Positions 9,363-20,745 of a DNA stretch of 64,000 nt are shown here, piece after piece (position 1 is the stretch's first letter; each line of letters begins with the position of its first letter). A program made the translations under genes and the position numbers. The stretch is from NCBI RefSeq assembly GCF_014648195.1, contig NZ_BMQQ01000010.1, positions 49,487-113,486 of the forward strand. The letters run 5' to 3'. The notes below the pieces were generated by a model. It ran no database searches, was not told the origin of the DNA, and saw only the letters and a program-made list of their open reading frames with translations. The DNA comes from Streptomyces purpureus (lineage in GTDB: Bacteria > Actinomycetota > Actinomycetes > Streptomycetales > Streptomycetaceae).

Positions 9363-10333
9363 TGAGATATCTGGTGACCGGCGGGGCCGGCTACGTCGGC
9401 GGTGTGGTCTCCGCCCACCTGCTGGAGGCGGGACACGAGGTCACCGTCCTCGACGACCTCTCCACGGGCTTCCGCGAAGGCGTCCCGGCGGGCGCCACGT
9501 TCATCGAGGGCCGTATCCAGGACGTGGCCCGCTGGCTCGACGCCTCCTACGACGGCGTCCTGCACTTCGCCGCCTTCTCGCAGGTCGGCGAGTCCGTCGT
9601 CGACCCCGAGAAGTACTGGGTCAACAACGTCGGCGGCACCACCGCCCTGCTCGCCGCCATGCGGGACGCCGGGGTACGGCGGCTCGTCTTCTCCTCGACC
9701 GCCGCCACCTACGGGGAGCCGCGCTCCGTCCCCGTCACCGAGACCGACCCGACGCTCCCCACCAACCCCTACGGCGCCTCCAAACTCGCCGTCGACCACA
9801 TGATCACCGGCGAGGCCCGCGCCCACGGCCTGGCCGCCGCCTCGCTGCGCTACTTCAACGTCGCCGGGGCGTACGGCAGCTGCGGCGAGCGCCACGACCC
9901 CGAGTCGCACCTCATCCCGCTCGTCCTCCAGGTCGCCCTCGGCCGCCGGGACGCCATCTCCGTCTACGGCGGCGACTACCCCACCCCCGACGGCACCTGC
10001 GTCCGCGACTACATCCACGTCGCCGACCTCGCCGAGGCCCATCTGCTCGCCCTCGACGCCGTCACCCCCGGCGACCATCTGATCTGCAACCTCGGCAACG
10101 GCAACGGCTTCTCGGTCCGCGAGGTCGTCGAGACCGCGCGCAAGGTGACCGGTCACGCCGTACCGGAAGTGACCGCCCCCCGCCGGGCCGGCGACCCGGC
10201 CGTCCTCGTCGCCTCCGCCGAGGCCGCCCGCGAGCGGCTCGGCTGGGTCCCCTCCCGGCCCGACCTCGCCGAGATCATCGAGGACGCCTGGGCCTTCGCC
10301 CGGCGCGCCGCCGCGCGGGAGAGCGCCGGATGA
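9362..10333 (+). CDS. galE: UDP-glucose 4-epimerase
   Basis: A 323-residue extended short-chain dehydrogenase/reductase that interconverts UDP-galactose and UDP-glucose. The N-terminal Rossmann motif is GGAGYVGG, the catalytic Ser/Thr lies in [10 protein letters not shown], and the Tyr-x-x-x-Lys pair is in [14 protein letters not shown] and the DYIHVxDLAxAH stretch are typical of GalE. It starts at ATG 9362 inside the galT stop and ends in an ATGA overlap with galK. Length is normal for the family. Confidence 0.95.
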   Translation: MRYLVTGGAGYVGGVVSAHLLEAGHEVTVLDDLSTGFREGVPAGATFIEGRIQDVARWLDASYDGVLHFAAFSQVGESVVDPEKYWVNNVGGTTALLAAMRDAGVRRLVFSSTAATYGEPRSVPVTETDPTLPTNPYGASKLAVDHMITGEARAHGLAAASLRYFNVAGAYGSCGERHDPESHLIPLVLQVALGRRDAISVYGGDYPTPDGTCVRDYIHVADLAEAHLLALDAVTPGDHLICNLGNGNGFSVREVVETARKVTGHAVPEVTAPRRAGDPAVLVASAEAARERLGWVPSRPDLAEIIEDAWAFARRAAARESAG

Positions 10334-11469
10334 GGGTGGCGCGGGAGTTCGCGGAGCTGTACGGGGCCGCGCCCGAGGGTGTCTGGGCCGCCCCCGGCCG
10401 GGTCAACCTGATCGGCGAGTACACCGACTTCAACGAGGGTTTCGTGCTCCCGCTGGCCCTGCCGCACACCGCTGTCGCCGCCGTCTCCCGGCGCGGCGAC
10501 GGTGTGCTGCGGGTCCACTCCGCCGAGTCCGGCGAGGGCGTCGTCCAGCTGGACGTGGCCACGCTCGCCCCCCGTCGCTCCGCCGGCTGGGCCGCGTACC
10601 CGGCGGGGGTCCTGTGGGCGTTGCGGGAGGCCGGCCATCCGGTCACCGGTGCCGACATCCACCTCTCCTCGACCGTGCCGTCGGGCGCGGGTCTCTCCTC
10701 GTCGGCGGCGCTCGAAGTGGTGGTCGCCCTCGCCCTCGACGAGCTGTACGGGCTCGGGCTCACCCGTCCCGAGCTGGCCCTGATCGCCCAGCGGGCCGAG
10801 AACGACTTCGTGGGTGTGCCGTGCGGCGTCATGGATCAGATGGCGGCGGCGTGCTGCGTGGCGGGCCATGCGCTCCACCTCGACACCCGCGATCTGTCCT
10901 GGCGGCAGGTGCCCTTCGACCTCGCCGCCCACGGGCTGCGGCTGCTGGTCGTGGACACCCGCGTGAAGCACGCGCTCGGCGACGGCGCGTACGCGGAGCG
11001 GCGCGCCGGGTGCGAAGCCGGTGCGCGGGCGCTCGGCGTGCGCACGCTGCGTGAAGTGGATGGCGTGCAACTGCCCGTGGCGCTCGTGGAGTTGACTGGC
11101 GAAACGGTTCGCCGCTATGTCCGCCATGTCGTCACGGACAACGAACGCGTCCGCCGTACGGTCGCTCTCCTCGACGCCGGGGACCCCCGCGCGGTGGGTC
11201 CAGTGCTCACCGAGGGCCATGTCTCACTGCGCGACGATCTACGGGTCTCCTGCCCGGAACTGGACCTCGCGGTGACGGCCGCCAATGCCGCGGGCGCCCT
11301 CGGCGCCCGGATGACCGGAGGCGGCTTCGGCGGCTCCGTGATCGTCCTCACCGGCGAAGACGCCGCCGACGAGGTGGCCTCGGCGGTCGGCAAGGCCTTC
11401 GCCGACGCCGGGTTCACCGCCCCCCACGTCTTCTCCGCCGTCCCCTCGCCGGGGGCCCGCCGGCTCTGA
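10330..11469 (+). CDS. galK: Galactokinase
   Basis: A 379-residue GHMP-superfamily kinase that phosphorylates galactose at C1 with ATP. Motif 1 is [19 protein letters not shown] (the galactokinase signature), motif 2 is the ATP loop [15 protein letters not shown], and motif 3 is [13 protein letters not shown] near the C-terminus. ATG 10330 overlaps the galE stop by four bases. It is the last gene of galTEK; 294 bases of non-coding DNA follow before the next gene. Confidence 0.96.
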   Translation: MRVAREFAELYGAAPEGVWAAPGRVNLIGEYTDFNEGFVLPLALPHTAVAAVSRRGDGVLRVHSAESGEGVVQLDVATLAPRRSAGWAAYPAGVLWALREAGHPVTGADIHLSSTVPSGAGLSSSAALEVVVALALDELYGLGLTRPELALIAQRAENDFVGVPCGVMDQMAAACCVAGHALHLDTRDLSWRQVPFDLAAHGLRLLVVDTRVKHALGDGAYAERRAGCEAGARALGVRTLREVDGVQLPVALVELTGETVRRYVRHVVTDNERVRRTVALLDAGDPRAVGPVLTEGHVSLRDDLRVSCPELDLAVTAANAAGALGARMTGGGFGGSVIVLTGEDAADEVASAVGKAFADAGFTAPHVFSAVPSPGARRL

Positions 11470-11677
11470 GCCGACCCCCGAACGGCCGCTGAAATGTCGA
11501 CTTCTGTCGCACCCCCGCCCTCCCGCCCCACGGGGATCGGCGTGGGCGACCAGTTCCCCGATTCGGCTTCCCCCGCCGCCGCCCGCCCGTACCCTGATGC
11601 ACAGCGCCGGTGGGGGCCGGTGCTGATCAGGGGACGAGACGGTCGGGTACGGCGTCCGGGGCGGGGTAACAGTCACT

Positions 11678-11695
11678 GCACGGCGGCGGCCGTGC
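11678..11695. promoter_or_regulatory. 18-bp inverted repeat upstream of response regulator
   Basis: GCACGGC (11678-11684), 4-base spacer, GCCGTGC (11689-11695) is a perfect inverted repeat about 70 bp before the start of the second LuxR-type regulator. It may be an operator or a short hairpin. GC-rich DNA makes chance repeats of this length possible. Confidence 0.3.
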
Positions 11696-11763
11696 GACCG
11701 ATGGACCCTCACTCTCCAGGCGCCGTACCCGCGCCGCTCCGTTTCTGACACTTGGGGGTGTCC

Positions 11764-12525
11764 GTGGTCCGTATCCGGGTTCTCGTGGTGGATGATCACC
11801 GCATCTTCGCCGAGTCGCTCGCCGCGGCCCTCGCGGCCGAGCCCGACGTGGACGTCTCGGCGGCAGGCAGCGGCCCCGCCGCCCTGCGCTGTCTGGAGCG
11901 GGCGGCGGCAGAGGGCCGCAGATTTGACGTGATGCTCGTCGACGCCGACCTCGGCGCCGGCGCCGCGCCCGCGGTGGCCCGCCCCGTTCCCGACGGCCCG
12001 GACCCGCTGGTCGACGGCATCTCGCTGGTCACCGGGGTCCGCTCCGGCCAGCCCGCTGTGCGCATGGTGGTGCTCGCCGAGAAGGACGACCCCCGCCGCG
12101 CCGCCCTCGCCCTCCAGGCCGGCGCCTCCGGCTGGGTCGCCAAGGACTGCTCCCTGCAGCGGCTTCTCACGGTGATACGGGGCGTCCTGCGCGACGAGAC
12201 CCATCTGCCGCCCGCCCTGCTCACCGGCGTCCTGCGCGAGCTGACCGCGGCCCGCAAGCACCGCACCGAGAGCGAACAGCTGGTCGAGTCGCTGACCCCG
12301 CGCGAGCGCGAGGTGCTGCGCTGCATGGTGGCGGGCCTGGGCCGCAAGGCGGTCGCCGAGCGGCTCTTCCTCTCCCCGCACACCGTCCGCACGCATATGC
12401 AGAACGTGCTGGGCAAGCTCGGGGTGCACTCCACCCTGGCGGCGGTCGCCCTGGCTCGCAGGGCCGGTGTCGGCCCCGCCGAATCAGCCGGGGACGTTGT
12501 CGAACGGGGCGGTCAACTGGCGTAG
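11764..12525 (+). CDS. LuxR/NarL-type response regulator
   Basis: A 253-residue regulator with a receiver domain (RVLVVDDHRIFAESL) and a LuxR HTH (LTPREREVLRCMVAG ... SPHTVRTHMQNVLGKLGV). The acceptor Asp is present (DVMLVDADLG) and so is the switch Lys (GWVAKD). An insertion of about 20 residues rich in Pro/Ala/Asp sits between the acceptor Asp loop and the next helix. GTG 11764 is chosen because GGGGG lies 5-9 bases upstream; in-frame TTG 11752 and GTG 11758 are alternatives. No kinase gene is adjacent. Its 3' end overlaps the convergent MarR gene by 42 bp. Confidence 0.88.
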   Translation: MVRIRVLVVDDHRIFAESLAAALAAEPDVDVSAAGSGPAALRCLERAAAEGRRFDVMLVDADLGAGAAPAVARPVPDGPDPLVDGISLVTGVRSGQPAVRMVVLAEKDDPRRAALALQAGASGWVAKDCSLQRLLTVIRGVLRDETHLPPALLTGVLRELTAARKHRTESEQLVESLTPREREVLRCMVAGLGRKAVAERLFLSPHTVRTHMQNVLGKLGVHSTLAAVALARRAGVGPAESAGDVVERGGQLA

Positions 12526-12981
12526 CAGGGCGGCCAGTTCACCGCGCTGCGTACGGGACAGCTCGGCCAGGATCGCGCGCTCCTGGGCGAGCAGCCCGGC
12601 GAGCGCCTGGTCCGCCCGGTCGCGCCCCTCGGGGGTCAGCCGCACCAGCACACCCCGCCGGTCGCTCGGGTCGGGCAGCCGCTCCACCAGACCCTTCTTC
12701 GCCAGGCGGTCGATCCGGTTGGTCATCGTGCCGGAGGTGACCAGCGTCTGGGTCAGCAGCTGGCCGGGGGAGAGCTGGTAGGGGGCGCCGGCCCGGCGCA
12801 GCGACGTGAGGACGTCGAACTCCCAGGGCTCCAGATTGTGCTCGGAGAAGGCGAGGCGGCGGGCCCGGTCGAGGTGGCGGGCAAGGCGCGAGACGCGGCT
12901 GAGCACCTCGAGCGGTTCCACGTCGAGGTCGGGGCGCTCACGGCGCCATGCTGCGACCAGTCGATCGACCTCGTCCTCCAT
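12484..12981 (-). CDS. MarR family transcriptional regulator
   Basis: A 165-residue winged-helix repressor. The start at 12981 (MEDEVDRLVAAW) is supported by domain position; the open frame runs further upstream without family-like sequence. The HTH/wing region reads LTQTLVTSGTMTNRIDRLAKKGLVERLPDPSDRRGVLVRLT, with the conserved wing D.SDRRG.LV.LT. It is transcribed away from a methyltransferase gene, and a 14-bp perfect palindrome lies between them (13017-13030), so autoregulation and control of the neighbour are likely. The 3' end overlaps the response regulator gene by 42 bp. Confidence 0.93.
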   Translation of the reverse strand: MEDEVDRLVAAWRRERPDLDVEPLEVLSRVSRLARHLDRARRLAFSEHNLEPWEFDVLTSLRRAGAPYQLSPGQLLTQTLVTSGTMTNRIDRLAKKGLVERLPDPSDRRGVLVRLTPEGRDRADQALAGLLAQERAILAELSRTQRGELAALLRQLTAPFDNVPG

Positions 12982-13016
12982 GACGATCAGTGTAGAGGGT
13001 CTGTCGATATGAAGTC

Positions 13017-13030
13017 TCTTGACGTCAAGA
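13017..13030. promoter_or_regulatory. Palindromic operator candidate for the MarR protein
   Basis: TCTTGACGTCAAGA is a perfect 14-bp dyad in the 131-bp divergent gap between the MarR gene and the methyltransferase gene. AT-rich TATATT follows at 13031-13036, and a second half-site CTTGACG lies at 13040-13046. A TTGAC/GTCAA dyad in a MarR divergent gap fits the general form of MarR operators. Confidence 0.75.
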
Positions 13031-13112
13031 TATATTCTGCTTGACGATTGGGAAGGACCGGGCCGGAACCTCGTTCCGCTTTGGCGTTCCGTTCCAGCAA
13101 GGGGGCTCGAAC

Positions 13113-13961
13113 ATGTATTCCGCACCAACCTGGGATCCACAGCAGTATCTCCGGCACTCCGGACACCGCACCAGGCCCTTTCTCGATCTTCTCGGCCGGA
13201 TACCGGACCTCCCAGGCGATGCCGCCCGCGCCGCGGGCCGCACCGGTGACGTCAGGCCCGCCCGCATCGCCGACCTCGGCTGCGGCCCCGGCAATGTCAC
13301 CGCACTGCTCGCCGACCGCTGGCCGGACGCCCACATCACCGGCTTCGACCTGTCACCCGAAATGCTGGAGCAGGCCGAGAAACACTACGCCGGCACCACA
13401 TCCGGCGGAGGCTGGCTGGACTTCCGGCCCGCCGACGCCGCCCACTGGACCCCCGACGAACCGTACGACCTGATCGTCTCCAACGCCGCCCTCCAATGGG
13501 TCCCCAACCACCCCGAGTCCTTCCCGCTCTGGCTGGAGGGACTCACCCCCGGCGGCACCCTCGCCTTCCAGGTCCCCGGAAACTTCACCTCACCCAGCCA
13601 CGCCCTGCTCGGCGAACTCTGCGACACACCCCAATGGCACAGCCGCCTCGCCGACCAGGGCCGCCGCTTCGTCCACATCCTCGAACCCGCCGACTACCTC
13701 ACCCGCCTCACCGACCTCGGCTGCCAGGTCGACGTCTGGGAGACCACCTACTCCCAGCTCCTGCCCGGCGAAGATCCCGTACTCGACTGGGTCAAAGGCA
13801 CCGCGCTGCGGCCGGTGCTCACGGCCCTGGCGGGCGACGACGAGGCGATCCAGACATTCCTTGACCAGTACCGCACCCTGCTCCGCCAGGCCTACCCGCC
13901 CGGTCGGCACGGCACCGTCTTCCCATTCCGAAGGATCTTCGCAGTGGCGAGGAAGCCATAA
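13113..13961 (+). CDS. Trans-aconitate 2-methyltransferase-like SAM-dependent methyltransferase
   Basis: A 282-residue class I methyltransferase. ATG 13113 has AAGGGGG nine bases upstream; the frame is open back to 13041 but lacks a good site there. Motif I is IADLGCGPGNVTALL, followed by the acidic loop in GFDLSPEMLEQA and motif IV in LIVSNAALQWVP. Overall length and the WDPQQYLRHSGHRTRPFLDLL opening match trans-aconitate methyltransferases (Tam), which methylate trans-aconitate formed from cis-aconitate. Divergent from a MarR regulator, probably under its control. Tam specificity is a family-level guess. Confidence 0.85.
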   Translation: MYSAPTWDPQQYLRHSGHRTRPFLDLLGRIPDLPGDAARAAGRTGDVRPARIADLGCGPGNVTALLADRWPDAHITGFDLSPEMLEQAEKHYAGTTSGGGWLDFRPADAAHWTPDEPYDLIVSNAALQWVPNHPESFPLWLEGLTPGGTLAFQVPGNFTSPSHALLGELCDTPQWHSRLADQGRRFVHILEPADYLTRLTDLGCQVDVWETTYSQLLPGEDPVLDWVKGTALRPVLTALAGDDEAIQTFLDQYRTLLRQAYPPGRHGTVFPFRRIFAVARKP

Positions 13962-14028
13962 GCAGCAGCGCGGCCGGCGGCACCACCCCCACCAGGGGCC
14001 CACCGCCGGCCGCGTCCCGCACCCAGCT

Positions 14029-14700
14029 TCAGTTCTTCCGGTGACCTATCAGCCGTGGCTTCTGCTCCAGACCGTCCAGACCGTGCCACGCCAGATTCAC
14101 CAGATGCGCCGCGACCTCCGCCTTCTTCGGCTTACGGACGTCCAGCCACCACTGGCCGGTCAGCGCCACACTCCCCACCAGCGCCTGCGCGTACAGCGGC
14201 GCCAGCTTCGGATCGAACCCCCGGGCCTTGAACTCCAGTCCCAGAATGTCCTCGACCTGCGTGGCGATGTCGCTGATCAGCGACGCGAACGTACCCGTCG
14301 ACTGAGCCACCGGCGAATCCCGCACCAAGATCCGGAACCCGTCCGTGTAGTTCTCGATGTAGTCCAGCAGTGCGAACGCCGCCTGCTCCAGCAGCTCCCG
14401 AGGATGCCCGGCCGTCAACGCGCCCGTCACCCCGTCCAGCAGCTGCCGCATCTCCCGGTCGACCACGACCGCGTACAGCCCCTCCTTGCCACCGAAGTGC
14501 TCGTACACCACCGGCTTCGACACCCCGGCCTTCGCCGCGATCTCCTCCACCGACGTGCCCTCGAAGCCCTTCTCGGCGAAGAGCGTCCGGCCGATGTCCA
14601 GCAGTTGCTCACGGCGCTCCGCGCCCGTCATCCGCACCCGGCGGCCACGCCGGGGCTTGTCGCTGCTGTTCGTACCGTCGATCGCCACATCCTCAATCAT
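14029..14700 (-). CDS. TetR family transcriptional regulator (desaturase-linked)
   Basis: A 223-residue repressor with N-terminal HTH (RREQLLDIGRTLFAEKGF ... AAKAGVSKPVVYEHFGGKEG) after a basic arm (RRGRRVRM). The C-terminal ligand domain contains LLDYIENYTDGFRILVRDSP. ATG 14700 lies within ATGA, overlapping the stop of the upstream acyl desaturase gene, so it is translated from the same message. The pairing of a desaturase and a TetR protein recalls fatty-acid-responsive regulators such as DesT of Pseudomonas. Candidate operators lie at 15707-15733 upstream of the desaturase. Confidence 0.92.
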   Translation of the reverse strand: MIEDVAIDGTNSSDKPRRGRRVRMTGAERREQLLDIGRTLFAEKGFEGTSVEEIAAKAGVSKPVVYEHFGGKEGLYAVVVDREMRQLLDGVTGALTAGHPRELLEQAAFALLDYIENYTDGFRILVRDSPVAQSTGTFASLISDIATQVEDILGLEFKARGFDPKLAPLYAQALVGSVALTGQWWLDVRKPKKAEVAAHLVNLAWHGLDGLEQKPRLIGHRKN

Positions 14701-15662
14701 GCCGCGTTCGCGGACTCGCTCCGGCGCCGGGCGGCGATCCGGTCCTTGTCCGGCCACCGCACATCGTGCGCCCAGCCCAGCAGCTCGAACCAGCGGATCA
14801 GCCGCGCACTCGAATCCACCTGCCCGCGCAGCACCCCGTGCCGCGCCGACGTCGGATCCGCGTGGTGGAGGTTGTGCCACGACTCACCGCACGACAGCAC
14901 CGCCAGCCACCACACGTTCCCGGACCGGTCCCGCGACTTGAACGGACGCTTCCCCACCGCGTGACAGATCGAGTTGATCGACCACGTCACATGGTGCAGC
15001 AGCGCCACCCGCACCAAGGACCCCCAGAAGAACGCCGTGAAAGCGCCCCACCACGACATCGTCACCAGACCGCCGATCAGCGCCGGCAGCGCCAGCGACA
15101 GCGCCGTCCACAGCACGAACTGCCGCGAAATCGCCCGAATGGCCGGATCCTTGATCAGATCCGGGGCGTACTTGTGCTGCGGCGTCTGCTCCTCGTCGAA
15201 CATCCAGCCGATGTGCGCCCACCACAGGCCCTTCATCAGCGCCGGAACCGTCTCCCCGTACCGCCACGGCGAATGAGGGTCACCCTCCGCGTCGGAGAAC
15301 TTGTGGTGCTTGCGGTGATCCGCCACCCAGCGCACCAGCGGCCCCTCCACCGCCAGCGACCCCATGATCGCCAGCGCGATCCGCAGCGGACGCTTCGCCT
15401 TGAACGCGCCATGCGTGAAATAGCGGTGGAAGCCGATCGTGATGCCATGGCAGCCGATGTAGTACATCGCCACCAGCAGACCGAGATCCAGCCAGCTCAC
15501 GCCCCACCCCCAGGCCAGCGGCACCGCCGCGACCAGGGCCAGGAACGGCACCGTGATGAACAGCAGCAGCGTGATCTGCTCGATCGAACGCTTGTTGTCC
15601 CCGCCGAGTGTCGCGGAGGGTAGATCCGGGGCGGGTTCGAGCACGTCGGGGCGTGTGGTCAT
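14697..15662 (-). CDS. Fatty acyl (acyl-CoA type) desaturase, membrane bound
   Basis: A 321-residue membrane di-iron desaturase. The three His boxes are visible: HRYFTH (79-84), HRKHH (116-120) and HNLHH (263-267). Hydrophobic segments at about 31-50, 58-74 and 195-230 fit the four-helix desaturase fold. It probably introduces a delta-9 double bond into acyl chains and so adjusts membrane fluidity. The start at 15662 (MTTRPDVLEP) is chosen over a longer in-frame extension that is Arg-rich and runs over the operator region. First gene of a two-gene operon with the TetR regulator, with which it overlaps by four bases. Confidence 0.93.
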   Translation of the reverse strand: MTTRPDVLEPAPDLPSATLGGDNKRSIEQITLLLFITVPFLALVAAVPLAWGWGVSWLDLGLLVAMYYIGCHGITIGFHRYFTHGAFKAKRPLRIALAIMGSLAVEGPLVRWVADHRKHHKFSDAEGDPHSPWRYGETVPALMKGLWWAHIGWMFDEEQTPQHKYAPDLIKDPAIRAISRQFVLWTALSLALPALIGGLVTMSWWGAFTAFFWGSLVRVALLHHVTWSINSICHAVGKRPFKSRDRSGNVWWLAVLSCGESWHNLHHADPTSARHGVLRGQVDSSARLIRWFELLGWAHDVRWPDKDRIAARRRSESANAA

Positions 15663-15706
15663 GGGTGTCCCCCGAGGGGTGAAGGGAAGTGGAATGGACG
15701 CGCGGC

Positions 15707-15733
15707 TACGCTCCCGTAACCTACGGCGACGTA
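15707..15733. promoter_or_regulatory. Two tandem TACG-N4-CGTA dyads (TetR operator candidate)
   Basis: TACGCTCCCGTA (15707-15718) and TACGGCGACGTA (15722-15733) are two inverted repeats with identical arms, identical 4-base spacers and a 15-bp centre-to-centre distance. They lie 45-71 bp upstream of the desaturase start, where an operon repressor would act. The co-transcribed TetR protein is the obvious candidate ligand. Confidence 0.7.
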
Positions 15734-15864
15734 AGTATCGCAGCGCCCAGGCGCGCGGCAAGAGGGCCAAGGGCGGCGCCGCGAAAATGGACACCTATCC
15801 TGGGTGTGTCGGACAGCGCGGTCCGCAAGCCTCCAGAAACCCTCCAGACGTGCTCAAACGCTGC

Positions 15865-15870
15865 AAGGAG
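15865..15870 (+). promoter_or_regulatory. Ribosome binding site of ppc
   Basis: AAGGAG lies 8 bases before GTG 15879. It decides the ppc start against the longer open frame that begins at 15804. Confidence 0.8.
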
Positions 15871-15878
15871 CCGCACCT

Positions 15879-18608
<2,730 letters not shown>

Positions 18609-18626
18609 CCCCACCCCCGCACACAA

Positions 18627-18657
18627 CAGTGCCCCCGCCGGACCGGCGGGGGCACTG
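18627..18657. terminator. Bidirectional hairpin between ppc and the LAETG protein gene
   Basis: CAGTGCCCCCGCCGG (18627-18641) is complementary to CCGGCGGGGGCACTG (18643-18657). The stem can reach 13-15 bp depending on the loop. It sits between convergent stop codons and probably serves both genes. Confidence 0.75.
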
Positions 18658-18668
18658 CCTTACGCGTA

Positions 18669-19397
18669 TCAGTGCTGCTGAGCCTTACGACGCCGCATTA
18701 CCAGGAAGGCGCCGGCACCCGCGAGGGCGACGGCGACGGTGGCGAGCACACCGACCGGCGCACCGGCGCCCGTCTCGGCGAGATCACCGGAACCGCCACC
18801 CTGACCCGACGGAGCCGCCGACGGCGCCGGCGACTCGCCACCCGGCTGCTCCGCGGCCGGCTTCGACGGCTCCGAGACAGGCTCGGACGGCTCCGAGACG
18901 GGCTTCGACTCCTTCGGACCCGGCTTCGACTCCTCCGGAGCCGGCTTCGACGGCTCGGTGCCCGACTCCTTCTGCGGCTCGCAGTCCGACTTGAAGACCT
19001 TGTGCTTCGCCTTGCCGTTCTCGCCCTCGAAGTTCCAGAACAGCTTGTACTGCCCGTCGGGCAGCGTCATGTCCGGCGTACGACCATGACCCGAGCCGTC
19101 CAGCGTCAGCGAACCGGCCTTCACCGTCTCGCCCTTGTCCAGCTCGTTGACGGCCCAGGCCTCGATGTGCCAGATCACCTTCTGGAGGGCGTCAAAACCG
19201 AAGCCGTCGAGGTAGAACGCGCAGACCTTGGGCTCGTTCCGGCGGTCGTCCGCGGCGGTCCTGGCGTCATGGATCTTCACGGTGCCGTTGTCGCCCTTGG
19301 GCTTGGGCTTGGGCGTGGCGTAAGTGGGGGAAGTCAGCAGCAGCGGCACGGACATGGCCGTGACCAGGGCAGCACTGACGGAAACACGGATGCGCAT
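18669..19397 (-). CDS. LAETG-anchored (sortase substrate) cell-surface protein
   Basis: A 242-residue exported protein. A signal peptide (MRIRVSVSAALVTAMSVPLLL ... TYA) is followed by a globular stretch of about 110 residues with two Cys (KVCAFYLDGFGFD and KSDCEPQ). Next come a long Glu/Pro/Ser/Lys-rich wall-spanning region with repeated 'SEPS/EESKPGP' units and a sorting signal: LAETG at 206-210, a hydrophobic helix and an RRRK tail. LAxTG is the sequence used by Streptomyces class E sortases. The start at 19397 is chosen because it gives the signal peptide; the longer open frame lacks one. The function of the globular part is unknown. Confidence 0.88.
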   Translation of the reverse strand: MRIRVSVSAALVTAMSVPLLLTSPTYATPKPKPKGDNGTVKIHDARTAADDRRNEPKVCAFYLDGFGFDALQKVIWHIEAWAVNELDKGETVKAGSLTLDGSGHGRTPDMTLPDGQYKLFWNFEGENGKAKHKVFKSDCEPQKESGTEPSKPAPEESKPGPKESKPVSEPSEPVSEPSKPAAEQPGGESPAPSAAPSGQGGGSGDLAETGAGAPVGVLATVAVALAGAGAFLVMRRRKAQQH

Positions 19398-19495
19398 GGG
19401 CAGTCCAACGTGAGAAGTGAGGGATGCCGTGGGGGGCGGCTTGAGCCTCCCACGCACCCCACGCGGCCCCACACCCCCGGCGATAACGATCAGGT

Positions 19496-19508
19496 GAATC
19501 TCAGATTC
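19496..19508. promoter_or_regulatory. 13-bp palindrome upstream of the surface-protein gene
   Basis: GAATCTCAGATTC is a perfect dyad around a central C, about 100 bp before the LAETG protein start, in a 171-bp gap. It is one of the few AT-containing dyads in this GC-rich stretch. It could be a regulator binding site. Confidence 0.35.
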
Positions 19509-19568
19509 CGCTACGCGCGCCGCGCCCGACGAGCCCCCACGCAAGCCCCCGAACCCCCACACACGCCC

Positions 19569-20027
19569 TCACAACGCGAAGAACGTCCCCACCAACACCG
19601 AACCACCCGCCGCCGCCACACCCCACGCCACCCGAGGCAACCGCATACCCCCACCGATCACCAGCGACGCCAGCAACAACGCCCCACCCAACGGCAGCCA
19701 CGCGTGCAAACCCCCCGCCCAGCCCGACCGCAGCGCCTCCTTCGTCCCCGGCTTCACCACCACCGGCAACGACTGCCCCTTCTGCACCGCCACAGAACGC
19801 TCGATCGTCACATCCGTACGAGCCCCGCCAACCTCCGGCGCAAACCGGCCCGTACAGACCTCCTCACCACACCCCGCCACCGAAAACGTCCCGTGCTCAC
19901 GGCCCTTCGACAACACCACATGCTGCGCCGAACCCCACGACGACCACACACCCGCCACCACCAACAACACGGCCACCAACGCCATGGCGAGACTGCGGGC
20001 AAGGGGGACGAGGTCACTCCGCTTCAT
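19569..20027 (-). CDS. Small membrane protein of unknown function
   Basis: A 152-residue protein with an N-terminal membrane helix (about 10-30), an external stretch with two Cys (VAGCGEEVCTGRF) and two C-terminal hydrophobic segments (about 108-125 and 132-150). No family is recognised. The Cys pair in the loop between membrane segments could form a disulfide. It lies between pth and the surface-protein gene on the same strand, with 26 bp to pth, so it may be co-transcribed with pth. Function unknown. Confidence 0.7.
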   Translation of the reverse strand: MKRSDLVPLARSLAMALVAVLLVVAGVWSSWGSAQHVVLSKGREHGTFSVAGCGEEVCTGRFAPEVGGARTDVTIERSVAVQKGQSLPVVVKPGTKEALRSGWAGGLHAWLPLGGALLLASLVIGGGMRLPRVAWGVAAAGGSVLVGTFFAL

Positions 20028-20053
20028 GAGCGGGGATCGTACAGGCGTACCCC

Positions 20054-20650
20054 TCAGGAGTTGTACGTGGACTGCGCCCGCTCCAACCCCTCGATCACCA
20101 ACGCCTCCACCGCATCGGCGGCCCGGTCCACGAAATACCCGAGCTCCTTACGCTCCGCCGACGAGAAATCCTTCAGCACGAAATCCGCCACCTGCATCCG
20201 CCCCGGCGGACGCCCGATCCCGAACCGCACCCGGTGATACTCCGCACCCATCGCCTTCGTCATCGACTTCAGACCGTTGTGACCGTTGTCCCCGCCACCC
20301 AGCTTCAGCCGCAGCGCCCCGTAATCGATGTCCAACTCGTCATGGACCGCCACCACATGAGCCGTCGGCACCTTGTAGAAATCCCGCAACGCCGTCACCG
20401 GCCCACCCGACAGATTCATGTACGACATCGGCTTCGCCAGAACCACCCGACGATTCGCCGGACCCGCAGGCCCCAGACGCCCCTCGACCACCTGCGCCTG
20501 CGCCTTCTGCGCCCGCTTGAACTTGCCGCCGATCCGCTCCGCCAGCAGATCCACCACCATGAAGCCGACATTGTGCCGATTACCGGCATACTCCGGACCC
20601 GGATTACCGAGGCCCACGATCAGCCAGGGGGCGTTCGCGTCGGTCGTCAT
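20054..20650 (-). CDS. pth: Peptidyl-tRNA hydrolase
   Basis: A 198-residue enzyme that frees peptidyl-tRNA dropped from stalled ribosomes. Family motifs are [22 protein letters not shown] (Asn and catalytic His in RHNVG), [11 protein letters not shown] and [27 protein letters not shown]. The start at 20650 (MTTDANAPW) is chosen because the sequence conserved in the family begins there. The gene follows rplY, as is usual in actinobacteria, but a U-run terminator separates the two. Confidence 0.96.
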   Translation of the reverse strand: MTTDANAPWLIVGLGNPGPEYAGNRHNVGFMVVDLLAERIGGKFKRAQKAQAQVVEGRLGPAGPANRRVVLAKPMSYMNLSGGPVTALRDFYKVPTAHVVAVHDELDIDYGALRLKLGGGDNGHNGLKSMTKAMGAEYHRVRFGIGRPPGRMQVADFVLKDFSSAERKELGYFVDRAADAVEALVIEGLERAQSTYNS

Positions 20651-20681
20651 GTGCGTCACGTCTCCTCGAATGCGTACACGT

Positions 20682-20722
20682 ACAAAAGAAACGGGGTGGC
20701 GGGCCGCAGCCCACCACCCCGT
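20682..20722 (-). terminator. Rho-independent terminator after rplY
   Basis: On the minus strand ACGGGGTGG (reading 20722 to 20714) pairs with CCACCCCGT (20699 to 20691), a 9-bp stem. It is followed directly by TTCTTTTGT, a clear U-run, which is rare in this GC-rich DNA. Confidence 0.8.
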
Positions 20723-20745
20723 CCACGTCAAGCAGAGCCTACGGC

